Part shown: positions 51,445 through 63,500 of the stretch, piece by piece
Layout: each line of letters begins with the position of its first letter
How positions within the stretch are numbered: position 1 is the first letter of the stretch
Origin: Hahella sp.
Lineage (GTDB): Bacteria > Pseudomonadota > Gammaproteobacteria > Pseudomonadales > Oleiphilaceae
NCBI GenBank assembly: GCA_028280065.1
Contig: JANQMN010000069.1
Location: forward strand, 1 to 64,000
Direction: 5' to 3'
DNA length: 64,000 bases
Translations under genes and position numbers: made by a program
The notes under the pieces: model-generated
What the model was told of the DNA's origin: nothing
Seen by the model: the letters and a program-made list of their open reading frames with translations, nothing else
Databases searched by the model: none

Positions 51445-54400
51445 ATGGACTTTGATCGAATATTAAGCTTGGACTTAGAACTCAGCAGAGATGGTAATCG
51501 CCTCCACCATCTGGGGGCCGTTCTGGGCTCGCGTAAACTGGACCTGACTAGTCCGACGGCAACGCAGATGGCGGCGCTCCAGCGCTTGGCTGAGGATGCC
51601 GATGTCTTGTTGGGACATAACATTCTGGAACATGATTTACCCTGGCTGGCGGAACATGGGTATTATTCCGGCAGGCTGGCGGAGTTGCCTGTTGTCGATA
51701 CCTTATACTTGTCGCCCTTGGCTTTCCCGAAGAATCCTTATCACCGTTTGGTGAAAGACTATAAATTGGTAAAGGATAGTTTTAACAATCCGGTGGCAGA
51801 TGCGCGTCTGGCACTTAGAGTCTTTGAGGATCAACGGGCGGCGTTCGCACTTCAGTTTCAGGAAAACTCGCATTTGATCCGGGTGTATCATCGGTTATTA
51901 GGCAAGGAACAAGACACCCGAGCACTTTTGGCGGCGCTCCCGGAGCACTGCGATTCCGAACCTGGAGCTGATTTGCCGGACCTGGTCCAACGCAGCGCGG
52001 TGGCGGAATGCTGCCAAAACCAACTGCGATCCCTGTTGGAAAGCGCCGAAGATACCGCATATTCCCCTATCTGCCTGGCTTATGCTTTGGCCTGGCTTCA
52101 GGTAGCCGGTGGAAATTCGGTTCTGCCTCCTTGGGTATGGCGCAGATACCCACAGGTGAAACGCATAATCGAACTGATTCGGGAACAACCTTGTGGCCAA
52201 AGCGATTGTACCTACTGTCGGCAAAATTTTGACACCAAGGGCTTCTTGAATCGCTATTTCGAAATGCCCGATTTCCGCCAGCTACCCGACGGCACGCCAT
52301 TACAGAGACAGCTGGTTGATGCCGGCGTCAGGGGCAGGTCGTTATTGGGCATACTGCCCACGGGTGGCGGTAAATCGCTCTGTTATCAGTTACCGGCGCT
52401 CATACGAAACAGGCGGAATAGCTCGCTGACCATCGTGATTTCGCCGCTGCAGGCTTTAATGAAGGATCAGGTCGATGGTCTGAAGAATAAAGCGGGCATT
52501 GAAGGCGTGGCCGCTTTATCCGGGATGCTTACCATGCCTGAACGGCAAGCCGTGCTGGAAGAGGTGAGAATGGGGGATATCGGTATTTTGTATCTCTCGC
52601 CGGAACAGCTCAGGAACCGGAGAGTAAAAAAGGTACTGCAAAGCCGTCAAATCAGCGGTTGGGTTTATGATGAGGCGCATTGCCTTTCCAAGTGGGGGCA
52701 CGATTTCCGGCCGGACTATCTCCACTGCGCCAATGTCATCGCTGCGATAGCCAAGCAGCAAGCCGAGCAACCACCGCCGGTTTTTTGCTTTACGGCGACC
52801 GCAAGGCTGGATGTTATTAAGGATATTTGTTCCCATTTTAAGCAAAAACTCAATATCGAGTTGGAACGTTTCGAAGGTGGCGTTGAACGTGACAACTTAA
52901 TTTACGAGGTGGTTGAAACCCAGGCCCATAGTAAAACCGCCCGCATCTTACAGCTGCTCGACGATTTTTTCGGCAACGACCAGCCGGGTAGCTGCGTTAT
53001 TTATAGCAGTTCGCGAAAAGGGGTTGAGAAGCTGGCGGCCGCCTTGACAAGCAATCAACCGCTGCCGGTCGCTTGGTTTCATGCCGGCTTGGATCCACCC
53101 AAAAAGCGCGAAATTCTGGAAGCATTTATCGCGGGGCAATATCGCATTATTGTCGCGACAAATGCCTTTGGGATGGGAATTGACAAAGACGATGTGCGCT
53201 TGGTGATCCATTGTGACATTCCAGGTTCTCTGGAAAACTATCTCCAGGAAGCCGGCAGGGCCGGTCGCGACCGGCAACTGGCCCATTGCGTTTTGCTATT
53301 CGATCAGCAGGATGTGGAACAAGAATTCAGGAAGGCCAAGCAAAGTGAAGTGCGGCTGAAGGATATCGCGGAACTGTTGAAGGAAATCCGTTACCGCGCC
53401 AAGTATGCCGATGGACGTGTAGTTGCAACGGCCAAAGAACTACTGCGATCCGAGTATGTCGAAACTGATATCAGCCTTGAAGACAATAATGCGGACACCA
53501 AAGTTAAAACTGCCATTGCCTGGCTGGAAAAAGAAGGATTCTTAAGCAGGGAAGACAATGTCACCTCCGTGTTTCAGGGCAAACCGCTTTTTGCTGATTT
53601 AAAGGAAGCCCGGCGAAAACTCAATGGTTTGCAGTTGTCCAGGGTGGAGAGACAGCGCTGGGAGGTAATTCTGGAAGCGTTGCTGAGCGCCAAAATAGAT
53701 GAGGGACTCAGTGCCGACGATATTTTGGATAAGGTCGCGGGGCAGCTAAAACAAGCGCCGGATAAAACCGACTATTCCCCCGAGAACATAATGAAAACGC
53801 TCTCGCAAATGGCGCAATGCGGATTGCTGAGCCGGGGGTTCTCGATGACTGCCTACTTGCGCCCAAAAGGCAGAAACAGTAGCCGCAGTGTCGCCGAAAT
53901 AGTGGTAGCCATTGAAAATAGGCTGCTTCAGTGGCTGCCCGAAATTGCGCCCTATGAGGGAAGCGATACTCTCCATCAAGTGGACATCAGAGCGATAAAT
54001 TCCAAGTTGCAGGCGGATTTTCAACTGCCTTCAACCACCAGGCTGGTTCGTATCGTATTCAGAAACTGGGCGGAAGACGGCAAAACTTCCGGCACCGTCG
54101 GTTCTCTGCAATTTAGCAGTCGCGGCAAGGAATTGTTTACTATTCGTCTACAACGCCCTTGGTCCGAAATCAGGGAAATCGCCGAGCAAAGACAGACGTT
54201 TACCGTGCAGGTGTTGAATTTCCTTTATTCCAGGTTGACGCCCGAAGTCGCAAATCTGCAGAAAAAAGTCCTGGTGGAATTTACCTTGGAAGATGCCGTT
54301 TCCAAGTTGAAGGAAGATGCGCTAATTCGTCTGCAGCTGGCAGACAAGCATCAGATCCAGGCCCAGGAATTTTTACTGAAAGGCATCCAGCGCGTGTTAA

Positions 54401-56601
54401 TTTTCCTGGATAGTTGCAAGGCCGTTGAGTTGCAAAATGGTATGGCGGTATTTAAGCAAGCCATGGAAATACGGGTCTCTAAAGGAAACAATCGGCGTTA
54501 CCTGCAAGCGAATTATCGGCCGCTTAAAGAACATTATTCACAACGGATCGTACAAGTGCATGTGATGCATGAATATGCCCGGCTTGGGGCTGAACAAATC
54601 AAAGCCGCGCTGGACCTTGTGCAGGACTATTTCGTCAAGTTAAACAAGGCGTTTATCCGCCAGTATTTCCCTCGACAGAAAGGCATGTTGGAACGGGCGA
54701 CAAGCCAGGAAAGCTGGGACGATATTGTCACCTCGTTGAACAATCCTCACCAACAAGCGGTGGTATGTGCCAAAAGCGATAAAAATCAACTGGTTTTAGC
54801 CGGTCCTGGCGCAGGCAAAAGCAAAGTCATTATCCACCGTATTGCCTACTTGATGCGTGTCGAGCAAGTAGCGGCCGGGAAAATTCTTGCGCTGACCTAC
54901 AATCACAATGCGGCGGTTAGTCTTCATAAAAGACTGGTCGGATTACTGGGCAAGGATGCTTACTTTTTAAGAGTGCATACATTTCATGGCTTGGCACTGC
55001 GATTATTAGGGCGCAACGTTGAGCCTGACAAATCCGCAAACCTGGATTTTGACCGCCTAATTGAGGATGCAACACGCTTGCTAAGTGCGGAGCAATTGGA
55101 AACCGGCTTGGATGAACATAACCAAAGGGCCGTCTTGCTCGGCGGTATCGAGCATATTCTGGTAGACGAGTATCAGGATATAAATGCGGAGCAATATGCA
55201 TTGATTGCCGCACTGGCCGGTAAAAACACCTCGGACGAAGATGACCGGCTCAGTTTGCTGGCCGTGGGAGACGACGATCAATCGATCTACCAGTTCCGAC
55301 GGGCAAACGTTAAATACATTCATCAGTTTCAACAGGACTATCAGGCCGATGTCAGCTTTCTGACCCAAAATTACCGTTCAACGGCAAATATCATCAGTGC
55401 GGCCAACAGCCTGATTGCGCACAACCGGGATCGGATGAAGACCCAACATCCAATCGAGATAAACCAGGAGCGCCGCTTAGAGCTGCCAGGAGGAAAGCGG
55501 GAAGGGTTCGATCCACATCACAAAGGCAGGGTCAAGCTGGTTGAGTGTATCAACCTGCACCAACAGGCACAGGAAGTTTGCGAGCAGATCAAGGAGATCC
55601 TCCGGCGCGATAAGGAGGCCGGCTATGCCGACATAGCAATACTCGCGAGAAGTGGGATTGATAAGCCTGCGCTGTTGAGTATTCGGGCGTGCCTCCATAA
55701 ACAGGACATCCCCTATAGCTTCTCAAGGACCGACGGCGAGTCTTTTCCGCTCCATGGCGTGCGGGAAATAGCCGCTTTTCGGGACTTTCTGCGGGACCGG
55801 TCGCAATCTCTATTAAGCACGGAGGCACTGCGAGCCTGGCTGCCGGAAGAGCGTAACCACTGGCATCAGTTAATCGCCAGTGTCATTGACGATTGGCAAG
55901 ATCAATTTGGCAAGGACCCTGTCGAAGTAATTTTCTTTCAGCGCCAATTAAACGAGTTTTTGCTGGAACAGCGCCGCCAAACCAGAGTCGGCGCCGGGAT
56001 TGTTTTGAGCACAGTCCACGGCGTTAAAGGGGAGGAGTTCAAATATGTAATGGTGGCGGATGGCAGCTGGCGCTTTACCTATGCCGATGCCGCCCATTGT
56101 GAAGAAGAACGGCGTCTCTACTACGTGGCCATGACCAGAGCAATCGAGCAGTTGGTGTTGTTTCGTATCCAAAACGCCGACAATCCTCACCTGGCAGTGC
56201 TGGATAACAACGTGATTTCCGGCGATTTCAGCAAATGCCAGCGCCACTTAGAAGGCATGACCAGATTTCACACAGTCGGACTACCGATGTTATATCTCAG
56301 TTTTGCCGGCAGGTACCCCCAAGGGCACAAGGTGCATCATTGCCTCGATTGGCTCAATACAGGCGATCGGGTAGAAATAGCGCGGCAGTCAAGGGGAAGT
56401 ATTTCGATTGTTAAGGACGGAGTTGAAATTGCCAGGCTCTCCAAGAAAGGCATTGATGAACTGGGTAATGAAATAGGCCAGGGCCGACCAGCGACAGTTA
56501 TTGCGATGGTGAAAAGACTTAAGGAAGCCGACAGCGATTACAGCGAATCCTTAAAAGTGGAAAACTGGTGGCTGCCGGTGGTCGAATTTACCGTCTGCTA
56601 G
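51445..56601 (+). CDS. Exonuclease-RecQ-UvrD fusion helicase
   Basis: A 1718-residue protein. Residues 1-150 resemble a DEDD 3'-5' exonuclease (ILSLDLELSRDG, LLGHNILEHDLPWL, DTLYLSPLAF, VADARLALRVF). A cysteine cluster CGQSDCTYC lies at about 250-260. RecQ-type helicase follows with Walker A TGGGKSLCYQLPAL (about residue 305), DEAHCLSKWGHDFRPDY (about 408) and GRAGRDRQ. From about 1110 comes a UvrD-type SF1 helicase with LAGPGAGKSKVI (about 1119), DEYQDINAEQY (about 1240), GDDDQSIYQFRRAN and YYVAMTRAIEQL. Probably unwinds and processes DNA in repair or defence. The 3' end overlaps the minus-strand response regulator by four bases. Confidence 0.88.
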   Translation: MDFDRILSLDLELSRDGNRLHHLGAVLGSRKLDLTSPTATQMAALQRLAEDADVLLGHNILEHDLPWLAEHGYYSGRLAELPVVDTLYLSPLAFPKNPYHRLVKDYKLVKDSFNNPVADARLALRVFEDQRAAFALQFQENSHLIRVYHRLLGKEQDTRALLAALPEHCDSEPGADLPDLVQRSAVAECCQNQLRSLLESAEDTAYSPICLAYALAWLQVAGGNSVLPPWVWRRYPQVKRIIELIREQPCGQSDCTYCRQNFDTKGFLNRYFEMPDFRQLPDGTPLQRQLVDAGVRGRSLLGILPTGGGKSLCYQLPALIRNRRNSSLTIVISPLQALMKDQVDGLKNKAGIEGVAALSGMLTMPERQAVLEEVRMGDIGILYLSPEQLRNRRVKKVLQSRQISGWVYDEAHCLSKWGHDFRPDYLHCANVIAAIAKQQAEQPPPVFCFTATARLDVIKDICSHFKQKLNIELERFEGGVERDNLIYEVVETQAHSKTARILQLLDDFFGNDQPGSCVIYSSSRKGVEKLAAALTSNQPLPVAWFHAGLDPPKKREILEAFIAGQYRIIVATNAFGMGIDKDDVRLVIHCDIPGSLENYLQEAGRAGRDRQLAHCVLLFDQQDVEQEFRKAKQSEVRLKDIAELLKEIRYRAKYADGRVVATAKELLRSEYVETDISLEDNNADTKVKTAIAWLEKEGFLSREDNVTSVFQGKPLFADLKEARRKLNGLQLSRVERQRWEVILEALLSAKIDEGLSADDILDKVAGQLKQAPDKTDYSPENIMKTLSQMAQCGLLSRGFSMTAYLRPKGRNSSRSVAEIVVAIENRLLQWLPEIAPYEGSDTLHQVDIRAINSKLQADFQLPSTTRLVRIVFRNWAEDGKTSGTVGSLQFSSRGKELFTIRLQRPWSEIREIAEQRQTFTVQVLNFLYSRLTPEVANLQKKVLVEFTLEDAVSKLKEDALIRLQLADKHQIQAQEFLLKGIQRVLIFLDSCKAVELQNGMAVFKQAMEIRVSKGNNRRYLQANYRPLKEHYSQRIVQVHVMHEYARLGAEQIKAALDLVQDYFVKLNKAFIRQYFPRQKGMLERATSQESWDDIVTSLNNPHQQAVVCAKSDKNQLVLAGPGAGKSKVIIHRIAYLMRVEQVAAGKILALTYNHNAAVSLHKRLVGLLGKDAYFLRVHTFHGLALRLLGRNVEPDKSANLDFDRLIEDATRLLSAEQLETGLDEHNQRAVLLGGIEHILVDEYQDINAEQYALIAALAGKNTSDEDDRLSLLAVGDDDQSIYQFRRANVKYIHQFQQDYQADVSFLTQNYRSTANIISAANSLIAHNRDRMKTQHPIEINQERRLELPGGKREGFDPHHKGRVKLVECINLHQQAQEVCEQIKEILRRDKEAGYADIAILARSGIDKPALLSIRACLHKQDIPYSFSRTDGESFPLHGVREIAAFRDFLRDRSQSLLSTEALRAWLPEERNHWHQLIASVIDDWQDQFGKDPVEVIFFQRQLNEFLLEQRRQTRVGAGIVLSTVHGVKGEEFKYVMVADGSWRFTYADAAHCEEERRLYYVAMTRAIEQLVLFRIQNADNPHLAVLDNNVISGDFSKCQRHLEGMTRFHTVGLPMLYLSFAGRYPQGHKVHHCLDWLNTGDRVEIARQSRGSISIVKDGVEIARLSKKGIDELGNEIGQGRPATVIAMVKRLKEADSDYSESLKVENWWLPVVEFTVC

Positions 56602-57557
56602 TTTTTCTGTCTGTCCGCGAGCCCTAGATCTTCTATTTTGGGTGTCAGTTCAACCTGCTTAATACAGAGTCGATTGCGGCTATCGCGCTTGCCGGCATAG
56701 AGCAGATCGTCGGCAATCTTCAGCGATTGCGCCACTTTTTCTCCTGCTTGCGGTACACATACGCAGGCCCCGATCGTGATGGTTACCACCGGCGCTGCCG
56801 ACGATTGGTTATGCTCGATATTCAGATCTTCCACGCCTTTTCGACAGGATTCCAGGATATGCCGTGAGCCTTCCAGATCGGTTTCCGGCAAAATGATACA
56901 GAATTCCTCGCCGCCGTACCTGCAGACCAGGTCACGCGGACGTTTCAGCTTCACTTCGAGAATATTTGCAATGCGCCGTAACACCTGATCGCCGGCGGCA
57001 TGGCCGTAATGATCGTTATACAGTTTGAAGTGGTCCACATCGACCATGGCAATGGCTAACGGGTGCCCGGTGCGATTTGAATTGGACCATTCGATATTGA
57101 GTTTTTGCTCCATCTGGCGCCGGTTCGGTATGGCGGTGAGGGAGTCCAAATTCGCCAGCTCCTCCAGCATGCGCCGTTGCTTTGCCAGTTCCAGGTGGGT
57201 AAATACCCGGGCTTTGACAATCTCCGCATGAAAGGGTTTGTGAATATAATCGCAAGCGCCCAGTCGCAGGCCTCGAGCTTCATCGTGGTGAGAGTCCAGG
57301 GCGGTAATAAACATTACCGGGATGTTCTTGGTTTCATCGTCGCGTTTGAGCTGTTCGAGGACCTTAAAGCCGTCCATGTCCGGCATGATGATATCCATCA
57401 ATATTAGCGTCGGGTTCTGGCGGCGCGCCAGATCCAGTGATTGCAGGCCATTTTTGGCCAAAACGATCTTGCCTTGCGACTTCAGAAGATCGTAGAGAAT
57501 TTTTCGATTGGATTTTTCATCATCCACAATCAGGATAATGGGTCTTTCAATCTGCAT
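56598..57557 (-). CDS. Response regulator with GGDEF domain (diguanylate cyclase)
   Basis: 319 residues. The receiver domain has phospho-acceptor Asp55 in LILMDIIMPDMDG and ILIVDDEKSN at the N-terminus. The GGDEF domain carries CRYGGEEFCIILPE (GGEEF, active type) and the product-inhibition site RxxD as RPRD exactly five residues before it. It therefore makes cyclic di-GMP under phosphorylation control. It is 38 bases downstream of the giant hybrid kinase gene on the same strand and is probably its partner, receiving phosphate from the kinase or its HPt domain. Confidence 0.94.
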   Translation of the reverse strand: MQIERPIILIVDDEKSNRKILYDLLKSQGKIVLAKNGLQSLDLARRQNPTLILMDIIMPDMDGFKVLEQLKRDDETKNIPVMFITALDSHHDEARGLRLGACDYIHKPFHAEIVKARVFTHLELAKQRRMLEELANLDSLTAIPNRRQMEQKLNIEWSNSNRTGHPLAIAMVDVDHFKLYNDHYGHAAGDQVLRRIANILEVKLKRPRDLVCRYGGEEFCIILPETDLEGSRHILESCRKGVEDLNIEHNQSSAAPVVTITIGACVCVPQAGEKVAQSLKIADDLLYAGKRDSRNRLCIKQVELTPKIEDLGLADRQKN

Positions 57558-57595
57558 AAGGATTCCAGGTTTAGTATATGCGTTGAATCGTTCCG

Positions 57596-60500
57596 TCAGC
57601 GCTGCATTTCTTCTTCAAGCAGCTTAAGTTTTACCAGGGCCTGATCATATTCGATATCGTCCAGTAATTCCTCAATAGTTTCGGCGGCTTCTTGGTGCTG
57701 AGACCCCGAGCAAATTTCATTCAACGCCGGCATCAAGTCTTCTGCCTTGGCGTCGGAGTCCTCAACCAAAGGAATCAGGCGTTGCACAATGCCCAGTGCT
57801 GCCTGGAAATCGAAATCAGTATTCGTCATCACTTTTTGCTTGATTTTTAAATCGACTTCCATGCGTTTGATCAGGTTTTCGACCAGTTCTATGGTGATTT
57901 CCATTTTATTGGATATATGTTGCTTTTTGTCGACCGCCAGTTCCAGCTCTTGAGCGGCTTTGGAGATCACTAAAGCGCCAATGTAGGCAGCATTGGAACG
58001 CAGCGAATGGGCAAACCGATAAAGGGTTTCCAAGTCCTGTTCCTGCCAGAGCTTGGTCAGTTTTCCACGAATGTCGCGATAGTCCTTGACGAAGTCCACT
58101 GCCAGGTTCAGGTATAAGTCGGTTTTACCCTGGATCTTTTGAATCGCAACATCGACCATTAGCTGTGGATTAGCGTTTAATGCTTCCAGCAGTTGTGCGT
58201 TGCTGTCATTGGTTGCAATCCGGGATACGGCGGGCCGCTTGCGTTGCATGATCAAATCGGTATCCATCCATCTTGCCATCTTATGATAGAGGTCGTCCGG
58301 ATCGATGGGTTTTGTGATGTGGTCGTTCATCCCGGAATTCAGGCTTTTTTCCCGCTCGCCCGGCATGGCGTGTGCGGTCATGGCAATGATTGGCAGCTTT
58401 TCCCGGTCCGGTAGCTTACGGATTTCTCCCGCCGCCGTCAGGCCATCCATTTCCGGCATCTGAATATCCATCAGCACCAGGTCATATTCGTTGTTGTGAA
58501 CTTTTTCGACGGCGACCTTGCCGTTTTCAGCGATATCCAGGGAGATACCGGTCTCGTTCAGAAAACCTATCGCCACTTGCCGGTTGATCGCATTATCCTC
58601 CACCAGCAAAACACGGCCACCGGACATGTCGAGCAGGGGGGATTTGGCGGTTTCTTCCGGCGGCGGCAGAGGCTGGGAACCGCTGGTTGGAATCAGGCAG
58701 TTGGTGATGGTATTGATAAGGCTGGATTGATGGAAGGGTTTTTCCATGTAACCTTCAATTCCGACGGCGGCGCACAAGGATTGGGCTTCATCCTTATCGT
58801 AGGCCGAGGCCATCAGAATCGCCGGGGTGTTCGCCATGTCCAGGTTTTGCTTGATGATGCGGGATGCTTCGATACCATCCATTTGCGGCATTTTCCAATC
58901 CATAATCACCAAATCGAAAGGTTTTCCCTGGTCATATTGTTCTTTGACCAGGGTAACGGCCTCCTGGCCGTTTTCCGCTTCCATGATATTGGCCTTCAGG
59001 TGGCTTAACATGGTGGTCAGCACCGCCCTGGTAATTTCGTTGTCGTCCACCACCAGTATGTTCAAATTGGCCAGCGACAGGAGCGATGGCAGTTGGGGCT
59101 GTCGCGCGGCGACTTTGGCTTGTATGGTGAAGCCGAATTCGGACCCTACATCGGGTTGGCTGGATACCCATATCTGCCCCCCCATCAGTTCCGTCAACTG
59201 TTTGCTGATCGCCAGTCCCAAGCCGGTGCCGCCGTATTTACGCGTGGTGGAATCGTCTGCCTGGGAGAAGGATTGAAACAGCCGATTGCATTGCTCCTCT
59301 TTCATGCCTATGCCGGTATCGCGCACTATGAACTCCAGTGTCATCATGCCTTTGGAACGGGCTTTGGGCTGTACCATGATGGCGATGTGGCCGGTTTCGG
59401 TAAATTTGATGGCGTTATTGGCCAAGTTAACCAGAATCTGCTGTAAGCGCAGAGGATCGCCGACCAGCATTTTCGGAATGTCTTTACTGATATCGACAAT
59501 GAGTTCCAGCCCTTTGGCGTAGGCTTTCAGGGCGCAGACATTAATCACCCGGTCCAGCAGTTTTTCAAGATTGAACTGGATCGACTCCAACGTCATCTTA
59601 CCGGCTTCAATCTTGGAGAAATCCAGAATGTCATTGATAATACCGAGCAATACATCCGCCGAATCGACAATCTTTTCCAGATAGTCCTGTTGTTCGGCAG
59701 TGAGCTTGGTTTTAAGCGTGAGTTTACTGAGACCGATCACTGCATTCATCGGCGTTCTGATTTCATGGCTCATTTTCGCCAGAAAGTCGGATTTGGCTTC
59801 GTTAGCGGCCTTCAATTGCAGGTTTTTTTCTTCGATTTCGGCAGTACGGGCCTGCACTTCGGATTCCAGCAGCGCATAATGATTAGCGTTAATTAGTGCA
59901 ATCGCGGCGTGGCTGGAGAGCAGCTTGAGAATTTCCACACGGCGCCTGTTAAAAGCGCCGGCAATCAGGTCATTTTCCAGGTACAGCACACCGATCAGCT
60001 TGGCTTGGTAATGAATGGGTAGGCCGATGACCGATTTGGTCTGATTGCGGCGTATATAGGGGTCGTTTTCGAACTTAGGATCATTCGATGCTTCGTCCAG
60101 CAGTACCTGTTGCTCGGTACGTACTGTCACATTGAATACCGAATGGGCGTAATCTTCCTCCGACGGAAGGGTTGTCGGATCAAAATGCTCCAGTTGATTA
60201 TCGATGACCTTGGCGCCTGCCAGTGCTTTGATGCGGCTGTTTTTTTGGAAAAACAAAATGCCCTTTTGTGCGCCTGCGTTTTCAATGCTGATTTTAAGCA
60301 ATGTTTTCAGCAGGTTGTCCAGGACGATTTCCTGCGACATGATTTGGGACGCCTTCAAGATCGTCACCATATCCAGGCTCTGGCCGCCGGTGACAGTGGA
60401 GGCGTTCCCCTGGCGGGTTGCGGACGATGACACGATGTGCTCGGTGGACTCCAGTAGGGGGACGAATTCGGAATAGGCGGACTCCAGATGCACGACCTTG

Positions 60501-63500
60501 CTGGTTGCCTCCCACTTGTTGTAGTAATAGCGCGCCTGACGCAAATGGTAAACCGCCAGTTCCTGCAGGCCGCGTTGGATGTAAAAGCGTGCGGCGTATT
60601 CCCAGGCCAACGCGCATTCATGAACAAATCCCTGATCCCGGGCATGTTCTATTGCGGCGTGATAATGTTCGTTGGCTTTACCGAAATCGCCTTCCAGGCG
60701 TGCTTGCTCCGCTTGGATCAAGTGACAGCGATGTAAGTGATTCTCCGGCGCATGGCTTGCCCATTTACGCAGTTTGGCCAAATCGGCTTTGACCTTGCGT
60801 AAGGTCTTGCGCCGTTCCCATCCGGTTTGCTGTTCCGCTGCAGTGAGTAGAGCCAGGGCTTCGTAATAATGAAACAGAATCACGGCAAACATGCCCAGGC
60901 CGCCCTTAATATATTGCCGGCCCTTGTTGGCGCAATCCAGGGCTGTGTCCTTGTCGTTGAAATACACGCTCAGCATCAACTTGGCGCAATAAAGCAAAAA
61001 CAGTGCGCTAACGTCGGTATTGGCGGTGTGTTCCGGCAGCTTTTTCTGCTCATCGTAGGCAACTCCCTGGAGACTTACGGGATTTTCCGTCTCTTGTTGA
61101 AAGTTCTCGGCGGTCTGCCACCAGATGGCATGCCAGTTTATCGAAGGTATGACCTTGAAGCTTTCCAGGTCCTTTTCCGCAGTTGCCATGGTCTGGGTCA
61201 GGTCACGAAGTGGGGCACCGCAGTGGAACTCGGCCTGGAGTTTGTTGTTGAGCGAATAAGAGGCATATTCGATATCGCCCAGTTCCAGGCAAAGTTTGTA
61301 GGCATTGTACAGCTCGGGCACCGATTCACGTATGTGGTGCTTGTAGTTCTTTATAATCCAGCCCCAATAGAAGAGCGACTGATGAATCGGCAGACCCTGT
61401 TTGCGGGCCAGATCGATACCGCATTTTCCGTACTGGTATCCCAGGTCGATATTACCCAGCACCGCACACTCGGTGATACCCCACCAGGAAAGACCGAATC
61501 CGGCTATTTTAGAATACCCGTACTTGATGGTATTGCGGGTTAATTGAAATATCACCAGAAACACCAGATTGGGTGATGCCCAATAAGCCGGCGGAATAGT
61601 CAGGCCCAGGATATTCATCGATAAGCCTACTTTCGGGTCCTTCATGGCGGGCAACTCCATAAGCTTAGCGATCGGTTTCCGCTTGACCGCCATTTTGGTG
61701 CGCAGCAGGTTCAACAACACATCCATTTCACCGGGTTTGTCGGGAAACTGACAGTCAAGTTCCTTCAGGGCTTTCAGCGAGATCGCCACTGCTTCCGCCA
61801 GGCGGTTTTGCGCGGTATACGCCTGGAGCCGAATGGCATAGGCCTGGGTAATCGACGGCAGGTCGGTCAGGTTTGTTTGTAACTCGTCCAGCCAGCCTTC
61901 CATCAGGTCGTATTTCTTGCTCAGAAAGGCGACTTCGGCGGCGAAAAGCAGCAGTTCGGTAACAATTTCCTTACGGCTTTGCCAGTAGTCGCCGGGCAGC
62001 GCGTCGATGGCGAGCTGAAAGTAGTGTAAAGCCGGCGCATAGGCAGTGGCTTCCTTAGCGCGCCGTCCGGCTAACAGGTTGTAGTGCAGCAGATTGTCCT
62101 TGGAAGCCTGTTCCTGAAATACGTCTTTGGCGAGATTAAGATGTTTCACCAGTTCGAAAACCCGTTGTTCCGCCTCTTCCTTGGATAGCGCTTCCAGCAG
62201 CGTGGTGGCGATCTTTTCGTGAATGTGGGTCGTCCGGTCGGTTTCGATTAGGCCGTACGCTGCCTGCTGAATGCGGTCGTGGATGAACTGGTAGGAGACC
62301 TGATTGAACTGGGAATCCAGGCGGGCGATACGGTAGTTGGAATCCAAAGGCTTGAGAATGCCTTCCATGATGGCTGGCTCCAGCCAACCGGCAACTTCGG
62401 TCGTGGCGGATTGCAGAATCACCGAAAGGGTTGTTAGGTCAAACCGGTTGCCGATACAGGCGGCATAGGTGAGACAGGTTAAGGTGTCGCTTTCCAGCTT
62501 ACGCAGTTTAAAAGCCATCAGATCGACGACGTTGTCGGTAATGTTGAGCTGTTTAATCTGTTCAAGGTCGGTCTGCCAGCAGAGTTCCTGGGCGTCGAAA
62601 CTGATCAGGTTCTCCTTGTAGAGATTGTTCAGGAACTGAATCAGGAAGAAAGCATTGCCCTGGGTTTTCTCGTTAATTAGATTGACCAAGGGATCGATAT
62701 CCCGGCTATGTCCCAGGGCATCGCCCACCAACTCGTAGACGGCGTTTTCCTTGAGATTACCTACTTCCACCCAGTTTAGCGGGACATGGGCTGTTTGCAT
62801 GTCATCGAGTAACAGTTGAAACGGGTGGCTGGACGTTACTTCGTTGTTCCGGTAGGCGGCAATGATCAATAGGTACCGGGATTCCCGGTCACTCAGCAAA
62901 TAGCGCAAGAGATTCATCGATGCCGAGTCCGCCCATTGCCAGTCGTCGATAAATACCACAAGCGGATGATTTTCCCGGCAGATGGTCTTGAAGAAGATAT
63001 TCAATGCATAATTAAAGCGGTTCAGCGCCTGTTCCCCGTTTAGTTCGGGGGGCTCGGGTTGCTTGCCCAGCAGGGTTTCCAGTTTGGGGACCAGCTTAAC
63101 CACTACGCCGGCAACATTACCGAGACTTTCCAGCAAGGACTGCTTCCAGGTTTGCAGGGAATCTTCGTCTTCCTTGAGTATTAAGTTGATCCATTCGGAA
63201 ATTACCGAAATCCAGGCGAAGTAGGGAATATCGCGCTCGTATTGATCAAACTTGCCGGAAATAAAAAGACCGTGTTTCACGGTAAGCGGCTTATGAACCT
63301 CGTGCACCAGGGAACTTTTTCCGGTGCCTGAATAACCCGACACCAGGGTTAGTTCCTTGCCGCCGCTACTGGTGCGTTCGAAGGCACTCAGTATTTCCTG
63401 AATTTCTTCGTCTCTGCCGTAGAGCTTTTGGGGAATCTGAAAATGCGCCGAGTAATCCGCCAATCCCAGCTCGAATGGCTCGATGCGGCCATGTTCCTGC

